Shown here: piece after piece, positions 46,795 through 56,121 of the stretch
Position numbering within the stretch: the stretch's first letter is position 1
Layout: each line of letters starts with the position of its first letter
Assembly (NCBI RefSeq): GCF_006175995.1
Contig: NZ_VDMB01000006.1
Span: 35,521-99,520 of the forward strand
Length of the DNA stretch: 64,000 bases
Source of the DNA: Desulfobotulus mexicanus
Lineage (GTDB): Bacteria; Desulfobacterota; Desulfobacteria; Desulfobacterales; ASO4-4
Direction of reading: 5' to 3'
Program-made: the position numbers and the translations under genes
Notes under the pieces: generated by a model
What the model was told of the DNA's origin: nothing
Databases searched by the model: none
Seen by the model: the letters and a program-made list of their open reading frames with translations, nothing else

Positions 46795-47559
46795 CTATTT
46801 TTTATCCTGAGCGGGCTTTGTGTTCACAAGAAAAATAGTAAGCTTATCTTCCATGAGTCTGGGGTGCTCCCCTTCCCGTATGGAAAGTACACCTTCATAT
46901 ATAAGCTTCATGTTGAGAATTTCCTCGGCTCCGCGTACCTTCAGCTTATCCGCCATGGGCAGAAAAAAAAGATTGGCCATGACAGCACCATAAAAGGTGG
47001 TGATCATGGCAACAGCCATTTTAGGACCTATGGTTGCCGGATCATCCAGGGTCGCCAGCATCTGCACAAGACCAATGAGGGTACCTATCATACCAAAGGC
47101 CGGTGCATAAGTACCCATAACCGTAAAAAGGGTGGCACCGCTTTTGTTATCCTTGGTCACCATGGTCATTTTCTTCTGCATTATGGATGCAATATCTCCT
47201 GTTTTCACACCATCCACCGTCATCTGCAGGGCAGAGGCAAAATAAGGATCTTCTATGGACTTAATATCCCCTTCTATGGAAAGAAGCCCCCCCTTCCTTG
47301 CCTTGTTGGAGATCTCAACCAGACGCACAACCAGATCTTCGGGCTTTTCCAGCTTAAACATGAAAATCCGCTTCATGGCCTTGCCCACCTTGGCAAAATC
47401 CTTCATGGGAAAAGCCACCAGGGTGGCCCCAATGGTTCCGCCGATGACAATGGCCATGGAAGGGGCGTTAACAAAAAGCCCGATGCCGCTTCCCAGAAGA
47501 ATACCCATGAGAATAAAACCCAAGCCCGCCACAAGACCGACAATGGAAGCAATATCCAT
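46795..47559 (-). CDS. motA: Flagellar motor stator protein MotA
   Basis: The channel-forming stator subunit, 254 aa with four membrane helices. MDIASIVGLVAGLGFILMGILLG opens the protein; GGTIGATLVAFPMKDF, the cytoplasmic domain and the pair GTYAPAFGMIGTLIGLVQML and VAMITTFYGAVMANLFFLPMADKLK follow. It resembles the PomA-like short form. The 278 bases upstream contain no clear sigma-28 or sigma-54 promoter. Confidence 0.95.
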   Translation of the reverse strand: MDIASIVGLVAGLGFILMGILLGSGIGLFVNAPSMAIVIGGTIGATLVAFPMKDFAKVGKAMKRIFMFKLEKPEDLVVRLVEISNKARKGGLLSIEGDIKSIEDPYFASALQMTVDGVKTGDIASIMQKKMTMVTKDNKSGATLFTVMGTYAPAFGMIGTLIGLVQMLATLDDPATIGPKMAVAMITTFYGAVMANLFFLPMADKLKVRGAEEILNMKLIYEGVLSIREGEHPRLMEDKLTIFLVNTKPAQDKK

Positions 47560-47837
47560 AGAAAAACGCCCCTTGATTTGTAATCAGAACGAAAAAAATC
47601 CGATACACCATTCCAATGCATCTTTAAAGAATATACTCTGCACGGCAATTTTTAAAGCACCCGGCTTCATTGAATAATCATGGAAAAACTGTTGGACTCG
47701 CGGTTCAAATTTTCAAATGGTACACGGGTGACCGTTAAGAGTATAAGATCCTGCATTTTAATGGATACCCGGACACATAAATTCCGTGTCAAACGCATCC
47801 CCTTGATGCACTTATACTTACAGAATTTCATAAAAAT

Positions 47838-48821
47838 TCAAAGCAGATTTCCACGAATTACCTGCAATTCTTCTTTATAAACACGGACCATATCATCCAG
47901 AGGCCCTGCACCGCTGTATGCTGCAAGCCACTCCAGATGCCTTGAGGTCACAGCCGTTCCTTCGGGCAACAGCATGGCTCCAGCCCTTGCATGAACGGGT
48001 GCCGCCAGTATCATACCGGGTTTAAGATCCCATATCCGGATACGAAGGCTTTCTCTTTTCTGCTCATTATTATCACCTGCAAAAACACGCAGGCCTTCAA
48101 TCACTGCCGGATCCCACAGGGCCTGACTGCCAAGGACCAGAAGCACATCCTCAGGACTTCTGCCTTCCTGCAGCATCTCTTTGTATGCCAGCACCGCAGA
48201 AAGAATCCGGCTTTCAAGGGGTATGGCCTTTTTTTTCAAACAAAGGGGGCCGCCACTGCCATCCCAGCGCTCGCCCATGCAGCGGAGAATCCGGGCCACC
48301 CCGGAAAGCCCGTCCATCTGCTCCAGCATACGGGCCGAAGCCAGGGGAACCTGAACCATGCAGTTTTCTGCCGTGGCCTTATAACAGAGATCCGACCTTT
48401 GCCTGTGAACCTCAGGCACATGAAAAAGACCCAGCCTGTAAAGCCTTGCCGCCTGATGCAGCCTCCAATTCTGACCTGCATCAAGCTCCAGAGTTGCGGC
48501 AAGGGCCTGGCAATGATCCGGCACAAAGCTCCCTGCCTCACCCAAATGGAGATCCTGAAGAAAAACAAGAAGTGCCAGGGTATTTTCTATGGATATCCGT
48601 CGTTTTTTTCGAAAACTGCGGATCTCTTCCTGCAGGGAAGCCCTTTCTTCAAGGAGCAGCCGGTTGCGGTCAAGGGCATTATCCAGAAGAGCCTGCACCT
48701 GTCCGAAATGCTTTAAAAGGCGCAGATGCTTTTCCTTCAAATTTCCAAAGGCCTGCTTTGCTTCCACAAGCTCTCCGAACAGGGCCTTCATTTTTTTTCT
48801 CTCTTCGGAAATTTCTTGCAT
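47838..48821 (-). CDS. Degenerate HD-GYP-type protein with coiled coil
   Basis: A 327-residue protein: a coiled coil at about 5-75, then an HD-GYP-like domain. The metal-binding motifs are altered: the HDIGK position reads LYRLGLFHVPE, and the HHE..GYP motif reads MGERWDGSGGP. The fold-defining WDGSG and LESRILSAVLAYKEM helix remain. It is therefore probably a catalytically dead c-di-GMP binding or signalling protein. The C-terminal 60 residues (LRIRIWDLKPGMILAAPVHA) match the segment that follows HD-GYP domains in some response regulators. ATG 48821 has GGGAG upstream. It is adjacent to motAB. Confidence 0.75.
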   Translation of the reverse strand: MQEISEERKKMKALFGELVEAKQAFGNLKEKHLRLLKHFGQVQALLDNALDRNRLLLEERASLQEEIRSFRKKRRISIENTLALLVFLQDLHLGEAGSFVPDHCQALAATLELDAGQNWRLHQAARLYRLGLFHVPEVHRQRSDLCYKATAENCMVQVPLASARMLEQMDGLSGVARILRCMGERWDGSGGPLCLKKKAIPLESRILSAVLAYKEMLQEGRSPEDVLLVLGSQALWDPAVIEGLRVFAGDNNEQKRESLRIRIWDLKPGMILAAPVHARAGAMLLPEGTAVTSRHLEWLAAYSGAGPLDDMVRVYKEELQVIRGNLL

Positions 48822-48925
48822 AGTCTCCCGGCTGAACCCGCAAGGCCAAATAACGTCAAATAAAGACAAATAATGTCAGTGAAGCCACAAGGGAACTTAC
48901 AACAGATCCAAAATAAGGCTGCAAT

Positions 48926-49495
48926 TCACTCGGAAACCTTAGAAGGCTCCACATATTTTTCCAGCCACCAGGCATCCCAGTCCGTACCCATCAAACTTTT
49001 GGCAAGGCTTATGCCCGTTTCCGTGAGAATTCTTTTTTCCACAACCCCCATCCACTTGGCAGGTCCCCTCCGACCTGTATCCGCAAGGGCTTTGAGATCC
49101 ACCAGAAAAGCCAGCTGGTCCGCATCCCTTGCCAGCCGGGCCTCAAGGCTTTCACCCTTTGCAAATTCCTCAAGGAGATTTTCCATTTCCTCACCAAAGG
49201 GAAGCCCCCGCACCAGATCCTTCACCGCTTTTTTTTCATCGGCACGGACATAATTTTTCTGAACATAATTCAGATCCCCCATGCGTGCTTCGGGCAGATC
49301 ATGCAAAATACACATGGCCATGAGCTTTCCCTTATCCGCCTCCGGTGTCATCTGGCCCATCACATAGGCAATGAGACTTATCATAAAGGAGTGCTCCGCC
49401 ACACTTTCACTGCCTGAACCAAGAAAATGATAGCCTGAGCGGGGCAGGCGTTTCAGCATAAGGGCCTCAAAAAAAAGATGCACTATCCTTTGCAT
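48926..49495 (-). CDS. HD-domain protein, HDDC2/YfbR-like nucleotidase
   Basis: A 189-residue HD-domain phosphohydrolase. The metal ligands are His in SVAEHSFM, HD in CILHDLPEARMGD, and Asp in ARDADQLAFLVDLKAL. The family includes E. coli YfbR, a 5'-deoxynucleotidase; the substrate here is not determinable. ATG 49495 is preferred, giving MQRIVHLFFEALMLKRLPRSGY, although the ribosome binding site is weak and the frame is open to 49567. Confidence 0.82.
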   Translation of the reverse strand: MQRIVHLFFEALMLKRLPRSGYHFLGSGSESVAEHSFMISLIAYVMGQMTPEADKGKLMAMCILHDLPEARMGDLNYVQKNYVRADEKKAVKDLVRGLPFGEEMENLLEEFAKGESLEARLARDADQLAFLVDLKALADTGRRGPAKWMGVVEKRILTETGISLAKSLMGTDWDAWWLEKYVEPSKVSE

Positions 49496-49810
49496 TGTCT
49501 TTACTCTTTCTTTTCCACCTACAGTTTCTGATATATGATAATAAAGGTGAGCATTGTACAGTCTCAAGCTTAGCGTTTCCAGTTCAACCTTGACAAAACT
49601 TCTATAATACCATTAAAAATAATAACTTCTTTTCTATTACAAGGCTGCCATTAAAACCATATTTTTTTATCCTGAACATCTTCCGCTGCCTTTTCATGCA
49701 GAATACCAAAAACCCGATAACCTGCAGGACCGGAATTTGCATTAAAAAATAAGGTCAGTCATTAATACTTCTTGCCTTAAACCTTATCACCCTTACAGGA
49801 AAGTATAATC

Positions 49811-50866
49811 ATGATTAAGAGACTTTGCCTTTATTTAATCCTCACCTCTTTTCTGATATGCCAGCCTGCCTTATCAACAGAAGAGCATAAGCCGCTTCCG
49901 GATGGCATTTTAAAACTAGATGACGGTTATTACTACATCGTGCAGAAAGGCGACACCCTCTGGGATATTTCCGCCAGATTTTTCAATACGGCCTGGTACT
50001 GGCCGGGACTCTGGGCAGAAAACGACGTGCAGATCACAAGCCACAATCCCCACTGGATTTATCCCGGTCAAAAGCTTCATCTGGCCCTGAGGGAAACTCC
50101 GGTTCCCGTACAAAAACCGGCCCCCCTGCCCGTGGTGGAAAAAACAAGCCCGCCACCTCCGGCACCTGAACCCGAACCGCCCTCCTATCATTTTGCCTCC
50201 ATACACAGGGTTGGTTTTGTAAAACCTGAGCCAGCTGAAGCATCGGGGAAAATTATTTCCGCCACGGAAAGCCGGGAGATGATCAGTGCCAGCGACAGAA
50301 TCTATATCCAGCCAGCCCCGGACAGAACCCTGCCCATAGCAGGCCGCTACATTGTTTACGGAAAGCCGGAAAGAATCAGGGAGCCCGGCGGAAGGTGGCG
50401 GCAGTACGCCGGATACCTTCACCACATTTCCGGTATCATTGAAATTACAGAGTACAGAAATGAGCTGACCATCGGCAATGTCATTTCCGCCTTCCGGCCC
50501 ATCGAAGAAGGAGACATGCTTTTACCTATGCCCCAGCGCAAAGCTTCCATCCCCATGCAGCCCCACACAGAAGGCCTTGAAGGAAAAATCATTGCGGGTT
50601 ATCTGGGTCAGGTCATGTTTGGCCAGGGAGACATCCTGTATATCAACCGGGGAGAAAAGGACGGTGTTCGTGCGGGTCAGACCTACCACCTGATTGAGGA
50701 AAAGGAAATCAGCCCCACAGGCTCCCGCCGGGACAGACGCATTGACCGCATTCCTTTTGGTGCCATCTTTATTCTGGACACAAGGGAAGGGGCTTCTGCG
50801 GCCTTTGTGATTGATTCAAGGAAGGATGCAAAGATTGGTACACTGGTGGCAAGTCCGGACCGCTGA
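49811..50866 (+). CDS. Exported LysM-domain protein
   Basis: A 351-residue periplasmic protein. A signal peptide ends near LSTEEHKP (about 22-27). The LysM domain follows at about 43-95 (YYIVQKGDTLWDISARFF, WIYPGQKLHL), then a Pro-rich linker and a C-terminal beta domain of about 220 residues. In that domain GQGDILYINRGEKDGVRAGQTYHL resembles modules seen after LysM in Desulfobacterota proteins. It probably binds peptidoglycan. AGGAAAG lies before the ATG. It starts the pilus region and is followed by a FimT-like gene. Confidence 0.85.
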   Translation: MIKRLCLYLILTSFLICQPALSTEEHKPLPDGILKLDDGYYYIVQKGDTLWDISARFFNTAWYWPGLWAENDVQITSHNPHWIYPGQKLHLALRETPVPVQKPAPLPVVEKTSPPPPAPEPEPPSYHFASIHRVGFVKPEPAEASGKIISATESREMISASDRIYIQPAPDRTLPIAGRYIVYGKPERIREPGGRWRQYAGYLHHISGIIEITEYRNELTIGNVISAFRPIEEGDMLLPMPQRKASIPMQPHTEGLEGKIIAGYLGQVMFGQGDILYINRGEKDGVRAGQTYHLIEEKEISPTGSRRDRRIDRIPFGAIFILDTREGASAAFVIDSRKDAKIGTLVASPDR

Positions 50867-50933
50867 AAAAAACTTATTTTACAAGAATACAATGTTTTAG
50901 CTAAGGGCAGAAAGCTGCCAGAAAGGTAGCGAA

Positions 50934-51509
50934 ATGTATAACAATAAAGGTTTCACACTGATTGAAGTAATTATTATCATGGCATTAATAGCCATCATAG
51001 CAGCCATTGCCACGCCCACGTTCCGGGAAGTAAGGGAAAACAACCAGAAAAAAACCACCGCTTTCACCCTGGGAACAGCCTTGAGCTATGCCAGAAATGA
51101 GGCAGTTACACGGGGAGTAAATGTTACCGTGTGCAGATCTGACAATCCCAATGCCGCCGATGATGAAACCACACCCGTTCCTGCATGCAGCACAGCAACA
51201 ACCGCGGGATGGGAAACGGGCTACATTGTTTTTGTGGACGACAATGACAGCGGAACACTTGGAACAAGGGATGCTGACGAAGAGCTGCTCAGGGTATTTC
51301 CCCCCGCAAGGGGTGGAATTGTCATACCGGGGGATGGCAATGCTGTAAACAGAATCATCTATAATCCAACGGGTTTTAGCCGCAATGCCGCTGGAACAAT
51401 TACGGTGGGATCAGACTCCGGAAGCGGTGTTGAAACATCCAAAACATACTATGAAGTTGACATTACGGCCAATGGTCGTTTTTCCACCAAAGGGCCCAAA
51501 AAAGATTAA
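50934..51509 (+). CDS. FimT/GspH-like minor pseudopilin
   Basis: A 191-residue type IV pilin-like protein. A short leader and the class III cleavage site NNKGFTLIEVIIIMALIAII (Glu5 present) are followed by a beta domain with the FimT-type KKTTAFTLGTALSYARNEAVTRG helix. AAAGG lies 7 bases before the ATG, and a small hairpin GGCAG/CTGCC lies just before it. It would take part in priming or the tip of a type IV pilus. It is convergent with pilE. Confidence 0.88.
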   Translation: MYNNKGFTLIEVIIIMALIAIIAAIATPTFREVRENNQKKTTAFTLGTALSYARNEAVTRGVNVTVCRSDNPNAADDETTPVPACSTATTAGWETGYIVFVDDNDSGTLGTRDADEELLRVFPPARGGIVIPGDGNAVNRIIYNPTGFSRNAAGTITVGSDSGSGVETSKTYYEVDITANGRFSTKGPKKD

Positions 51510-51536
51510 AGCCAAACTAAATCAGACAAAGAAAGC

Positions 51537-51580
51537 AAAAGACCGGATTGGGCAAAACCCAGCCCGGTCTTTTAATTTTT
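51537..51580. terminator. Bidirectional terminator between FimT-like and pilE
   Basis: AAAAGACCGG (51537-51546) pairs with CCGGTCTTTT (51564-51573), with an inner GGG/CCC pair around CAAAA, and TTTTAATTTTT follows. It can serve both convergent genes. Confidence 0.8.
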
Positions 51581-51603
51581 CCTTTCCCACAAACCAAAGG
51601 CAA

Positions 51604-52014
51604 TCACCAACAGACATCCGTTGTATCGCTACTATCTTTATTCTTTGCTGTTCTCTGCCCTAAATGATTGACCACCATTGTATGGCAAAGGGGATCATTT
51701 CTCTGGGAAGTGGCTGTCAGGGTAAAGCCCGTTGCCGTTCCCGCATAAACAATTTCGTAGCGGCCCTCGGCTGAAGGAAATGTATTATCACCTTCATTGG
51801 AACCAAAGGCATTGACATAGGTGTTGTTTCTAACAAAAAAACGTTCTGCCTGCTGGGCAGCCTCCATCAGGCTGGTTCTGGCATCGGAGCGGCCAGCACG
51901 CAGTACATGGTTGTTGTACTGGGGCAAGGCAATGGCCGAAAGAATACCGATGATGGCGATAACGATCATCAGCTCTATCAGGGTAAAGCCCTTTTCTTTC
52001 TGACATTCTTCCAT
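51604..52014 (-). CDS. PilE-like type IV minor pilin
   Basis: A 136-residue pilin. [27 protein letters not shown] has the prepilin cleavage site and Glu5. The mature part has [22 protein letters not shown]-type helix residues and a C-terminal disulfide pair (PLCHTM...DVCW). The start is ATG 52014, because GGAG lies 7 bases before it; ATG 52026 is also possible. It is the last gene of the pilV-pilW-pilX-(small)-pilY1-pilE locus. Confidence 0.9.
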   Translation of the reverse strand: MEECQKEKGFTLIELMIVIAIIGILSAIALPQYNNHVLRAGRSDARTSLMEAAQQAERFFVRNNTYVNAFGSNEGDNTFPSAEGRYEIVYAGTATGFTLTATSQRNDPLCHTMVVNHLGQRTAKNKDSSDTTDVCW

Positions 52015-52089
52015 AGAGGACTCCATTTTTTCAAATCAGGCCTTTCCTCAGGCAAAAAGATTACTGAGAAAAGGCCTTTACATGAAACA

Positions 52090-55000
52090 TCACTGAATCT
52101 GCCGCCATGACCGCCTGTGGGGAGCATCCGCATCACTGCCAGCCCCTGTGACCTTGCCCATCTCTCCGCTGGAGCCTCCCAGAAATCTGAACTCCAGACC
52201 ATCAAGCCCGGTAATTACCGCAGGGGTGCTGGTGATGCCGATACCGATGTCAATACCTGCAGCAGACACCCATTCACCATCAACAAGTACCATGTCATCT
52301 CCATCAACCTTACCATCACCATCAATATCAAAGACAGGATTATCCGTCCTGCCGCAGGTCAGGGCATCCAGCTCCATCAACCAGCTTGAACCACCGGGTT
52401 CGCAGGGATCATCAGATGGAATAAGAGTTGAAAAAATTACACGACCATGGCGGAGAAGGGGAGCTGATACCACACGTTCTCCACGCCCTCCAACATTTGT
52501 ATCTGGAGATTCCAGATCAAGATAACAACCATAATAACTACCTTCTCCTGCAACATGATTGCTTACAACCCGCAATGGATCAGAAGAATCCTCTTCATTT
52601 TTTTTTGTTTTAAGAAGACCTTCATGACTGATCTCCTGCTTAAGAAGCTTGATATCATCACGCTTATTAGAAACTGGTACAGGCTCCCCTTTATCTATGA
52701 TAGAATAAAAAGATTGTACTGGCGGAGAGCTGACTACAGAATTATCCCCAACTTCAAAATACTTTCCTGTGCCAAAAAGTATCTGCAAATGTCCTTCTTC
52801 ATGACTTTTTCTAATTTCAACGGGTGCTGTAATGGGCTGAGCATTACCGCTATCATCCTTTGCCCTAAACAAAGGAAGCCGGCTATTAGGTTGTCCATAG
52901 GCTATTTTCCACTGGTTTCCACCTGTAGCTGTAAGATCAAACTTCCATAAATTTCCCTGAAGGTCTCCAGCATAGGCATATTTCATTATGCGGTCATCCC
53001 CAGCCAGCAGGGTCACGGGAGAAAGGCCATTGGCGCTGCTGTTGTCACCAGGGAGTTCCAGCTTTCCAATAATATCATTATTACGTTCCATCAATTTTCC
53101 TGTTTCAAGATCAACGATGAGAAGAGATGCCTTATTGTTTTTAGAATGGTAACCATTACCAAGAATTACGGCCCACTTACCATTTTTCATCTTTCCGATT
53201 ACAGGCTGCCCCATGACATATCCCAGATCATCGTGCTGAAATTCCCAGAGGACTTTGCTTTCATCAAAATCATCAGGATCTGTGATATCCAGAGCAAAAA
53301 TACCTTTACCACCGGCACCCAGGGTACCAACGAGGATGGTTTTCCAATCATCATCAATGTAGGCATCACCCACAACAGGAGGCCCATCCACATAATACTG
53401 ATGCTGATATTCTGGTTGTGTAAGTTTCGCCAGATCACCAAAAACAAGATTGGGAACATAGGCAAAAAGTTCCTCACCTGTCATGGCATCAAAGGCATGG
53501 AGCATACCATCGTTGGCTCCCACATACAAAACCTGTTTCCGGTTCCTGTTGTCATTCCTAAAGGCCGTATAACCAGTCATTTTATCGTAACCAAAATTCA
53601 AACTACCCACCACAAGGGGATCGGAATTCACAATATCCCCCAGCACCCAGGGCTGGTTGTAACCATCAATGCGATTCCTTAAAGCTCCATCATTGCGCTC
53701 TTCCTTGCTGTGATCTCCCCGAAGCCAGTTCAGAACATCCTCGCTGCCCAAGGCAGTCTGCTGAGTTGAGGAAATATTATTATTCCAGAGAAACTCCACA
53801 CCACTACCAGTGGTTTCATTCCAAGTAAAAATGTTCCGCTCGTTATGAACAGGGATTTTGCCAGTATCAGAGGTACTCCATGCAGGCTTGTTCTCATTGT
53901 TTTCCTGCTCAAGGGAACCATCCCGCTTCACACGGTAGGCAATGATATCCCCGTTCCAGTAATTTGAATCAAAACGGGCCTGATACACATAGGTATTGCC
54001 TATGGTCCGGGTGGAGTTGGTGGCGATGGATGCGGCGGTGCCCATGCCACGATTTACTATATCATCAAGAATACCACTGAGCTCCTCAGAAAAAACCTGT
54101 GGATTGGTGGTACTGAAAAAACCACCACGACTATTGACCGCAGCATGGAGCAAATCATCAATTTTTGCCTGATTAACATCTGTAACTTCAGGATCAGGAT
54201 CAGGATCAGGGTTAGAATCAGGATCAGGATCAGGCCAAGCTATTGCTTCATCTGCACGGGCTTTTGCCCATACATCATCGGGATTCATACTACCTGTAAC
54301 ACCCAGCCCCACACCAAAGGTAACCATGTGCTGCCATGTGGCAGGATTATCAATTTCTCTACCTTGACTAGGGGGCACATTGTTATCTAAGGTTTTATGT
54401 AAATCATTTTTCCAATAATACATGGCAACATCGGCAAGGGTATTGCTATAATTATCACTGAAAGGAGGCCCCATGTCAGAATCCACATTGCCTAAAGACG
54501 GTGCCCACCCATTCCAGTAACCATCCGTCATGAGAATTGTATAACTGGTGCGACAGGAAATCTGATCCTGGCCATCATCTTTACCGGGGGTGCCACCCCA
54601 GGGGCCTTTATTGCATGTCTCGGAAAAATAAGTACCCGCATCCATCAATGCCCGACGCAAAGGTGTGCCTGCTGCCGGAATATTATCCCCGTATAAATGC
54701 TCAAAAAATTTTTCCCTGTCAGAACCAGAAAAAGGTCTTATGCCTCTCTTGATGGTACCAATAGAAAAATCATCTACAGTAGTTACTGCTTTATCTGGGC
54801 CCTTGAGGTGAGGATTGTTTCCGCTATAACCATGATTAATAGCCCCATAGCCAACCCGCATTCTCTCACCTTGCTGAGCAAAACCAGCACCAATGGCTGC
54901 GCGGGAAGCAAGTATCCTTGATCGGTAATAGGAGTACCAGTTGGCAAAGTTCTGGATTTCCTCGGCATAGCTACATTTTGCATTGGCTCTGTCTGCACAG

Positions 55001-55761
55001 TCCGTTCGCTTTTCACGGCCATGCCCCGTATATGTTGTCTGGGTATCCCTGATCTCCACCTTATGATAATGATCAAAATTCCAGGCATCCCATGCAACGC
55101 CCTCCCCAAGTTCTTCTTGGGTTTTAGGCCAAAAATATACGGCAGGCCAGAATGTTTCTCTATGGACCCATATATGCCAAAAGAATCCTATATTTGTTTG
55201 CTCACCCAAGTAGCAAGTTGCTGAATCATGACATTTTATCCAGCCATGGCTTACATCTTCCGTTGTTTCTTGTGTTAAATTTCTGGTGCCTCTATTTTTG
55301 TGAAAAGGGTTGTTCCATGCGGCATCCACAGGCGCATCAGCAAAACTATCACCTTCGGAATCAACACCATACCAGGGTTTATAAGTTATGGAAGGATTAT
55401 AATACACAGTGTTATTGGCTGGAGACCTGTAAAAGGAATTGTAAGGGTTATCGCTAAATGTTGGCACATACCCATCATAATAACTACCACCATACACACC
55501 ACTATCTCTGGGATAGGCATATCTTGCCCTAAACCTTTGCCATGGGTTTTCAGGTTCATCTGGCATAATTTCAAAATGCATGGAACCGGAATCATCAATA
55601 ATAAATAAAATATTGGGGTCTACACTGGCACTGATAAACAAAGGTACCTGGGCAACCTCTGCCTCCGACTCCTGAGCAGCAGCACTACCCGCCGAAAGCA
55701 TAAAAAACGCCATCGGCAGACATACACAAAATATCTTAATTTTTTTCTTTAAATTGTCCAT
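52090..55761 (-). CDS. PilY1-type pilus tip/adhesin protein (first copy)
   Basis: A 1223-residue exported protein. After the signal peptide (about 1-30), an N-terminal von Willebrand A-like domain has the MIDAS DDSGS at 56-60 and a TDGYWNG segment. A C-terminal PilY1 beta-propeller follows (VLYVGANDGMLHAFDAMTGEELFAYVPN, then GYVMGQPVIGKMKNGKWAVILGNGYH). A calcium-type loop DIDGDGKVDGDD lies near the C-terminus. Residues about 509-524 are an Asp-Pro repeat coded by a hexanucleotide tract. PilY1 proteins control pilus retraction, adhesion and surface sensing. It lies in an operon with pilV, pilW, pilX, a small exported protein and pilE. Confidence 0.92.
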   Translation of the reverse strand: MDNLKKKIKIFCVCLPMAFFMLSAGSAAAQESEAEVAQVPLFISASVDPNILFIIDDSGSMHFEIMPDEPENPWQRFRARYAYPRDSGVYGGSYYDGYVPTFSDNPYNSFYRSPANNTVYYNPSITYKPWYGVDSEGDSFADAPVDAAWNNPFHKNRGTRNLTQETTEDVSHGWIKCHDSATCYLGEQTNIGFFWHIWVHRETFWPAVYFWPKTQEELGEGVAWDAWNFDHYHKVEIRDTQTTYTGHGREKRTDCADRANAKCSYAEEIQNFANWYSYYRSRILASRAAIGAGFAQQGERMRVGYGAINHGYSGNNPHLKGPDKAVTTVDDFSIGTIKRGIRPFSGSDREKFFEHLYGDNIPAAGTPLRRALMDAGTYFSETCNKGPWGGTPGKDDGQDQISCRTSYTILMTDGYWNGWAPSLGNVDSDMGPPFSDNYSNTLADVAMYYWKNDLHKTLDNNVPPSQGREIDNPATWQHMVTFGVGLGVTGSMNPDDVWAKARADEAIAWPDPDPDSNPDPDPDPEVTDVNQAKIDDLLHAAVNSRGGFFSTTNPQVFSEELSGILDDIVNRGMGTAASIATNSTRTIGNTYVYQARFDSNYWNGDIIAYRVKRDGSLEQENNENKPAWSTSDTGKIPVHNERNIFTWNETTGSGVEFLWNNNISSTQQTALGSEDVLNWLRGDHSKEERNDGALRNRIDGYNQPWVLGDIVNSDPLVVGSLNFGYDKMTGYTAFRNDNRNRKQVLYVGANDGMLHAFDAMTGEELFAYVPNLVFGDLAKLTQPEYQHQYYVDGPPVVGDAYIDDDWKTILVGTLGAGGKGIFALDITDPDDFDESKVLWEFQHDDLGYVMGQPVIGKMKNGKWAVILGNGYHSKNNKASLLIVDLETGKLMERNNDIIGKLELPGDNSSANGLSPVTLLAGDDRIMKYAYAGDLQGNLWKFDLTATGGNQWKIAYGQPNSRLPLFRAKDDSGNAQPITAPVEIRKSHEEGHLQILFGTGKYFEVGDNSVVSSPPVQSFYSIIDKGEPVPVSNKRDDIKLLKQEISHEGLLKTKKNEEDSSDPLRVVSNHVAGEGSYYGCYLDLESPDTNVGGRGERVVSAPLLRHGRVIFSTLIPSDDPCEPGGSSWLMELDALTCGRTDNPVFDIDGDGKVDGDDMVLVDGEWVSAAGIDIGIGITSTPAVITGLDGLEFRFLGGSSGEMGKVTGAGSDADAPHRRSWRQIQ
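54189..54234 (-). repeat. GGATCA hexanucleotide tract coding Asp-Pro repeats in pilY1
   Basis: The plus strand shows about seven units of GGATCA-like hexamers (with one GGGTTA and one GAATCA variant). They encode an alternating Asp-Pro stretch with one Asp-Ser-Asn break. The unit is a multiple of three, so length changes would not break the frame. It lies in the linker between the vWA-like domain and the propeller of the first PilY1. Confidence 0.8.
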
Positions 55762-55781
55762 ACCCTCCTCCCCATATTATA

Positions 55782-56084
55782 CTACTGCGGTTCCACAAAC
55801 CAGATCAGTTTTGTTATTTGCTCATCATGAATACTGCTGTTTTTCTCCAGTTCAAAAAGCACAATGGTCCCTTCTTGCAAATCCCATACAGTCAGGGTTT
55901 CATAAGGCTGCCTGTACCCCTTATAAATACGAATATTATTTGCAAGCCGGTATTTTTTACCATCAATAGTTGCCGTATATGCATGGGGATCAATACTATT
56001 CAGATTACCATGATTAAGCTCAGCCCATGCAAATGTTGCAAAAAGAAAAATAACAAAAAAACATATCATTATTTTTATACGCAT
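55782..56084 (-). CDS. Small exported protein in the pilus operon
   Basis: No family recognised. The 100 residues start with a signal peptide ending at AWAE (about 21), then a small beta domain (HAYTATIDGKKYRLANNIRIYKG, LQEGTIVLFELEKN). It lies between pilX and pilY1, with 20 bases to pilY1, so it is in the same transcript. A role as a periplasmic accessory to PilY1 or minor pilin export is an inference from position. Confidence 0.72.
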   Translation of the reverse strand: MRIKIMICFFVIFLFATFAWAELNHGNLNSIDPHAYTATIDGKKYRLANNIRIYKGYRQPYETLTVWDLQEGTIVLFELEKNSSIHDEQITKLIWFVEPQ

Positions 56085-56121
56085 AGATCATTACTCCTTT
56101 TTCATAATCTTTGGGGAAAAA

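Noticed and set aside
47680-47880. 66-codon plus-strand frame between motA and the degenerate HD-GYP gene
   Set aside because: No ribosome binding site; the end overlaps the opposite gene; no recognisable sequence.
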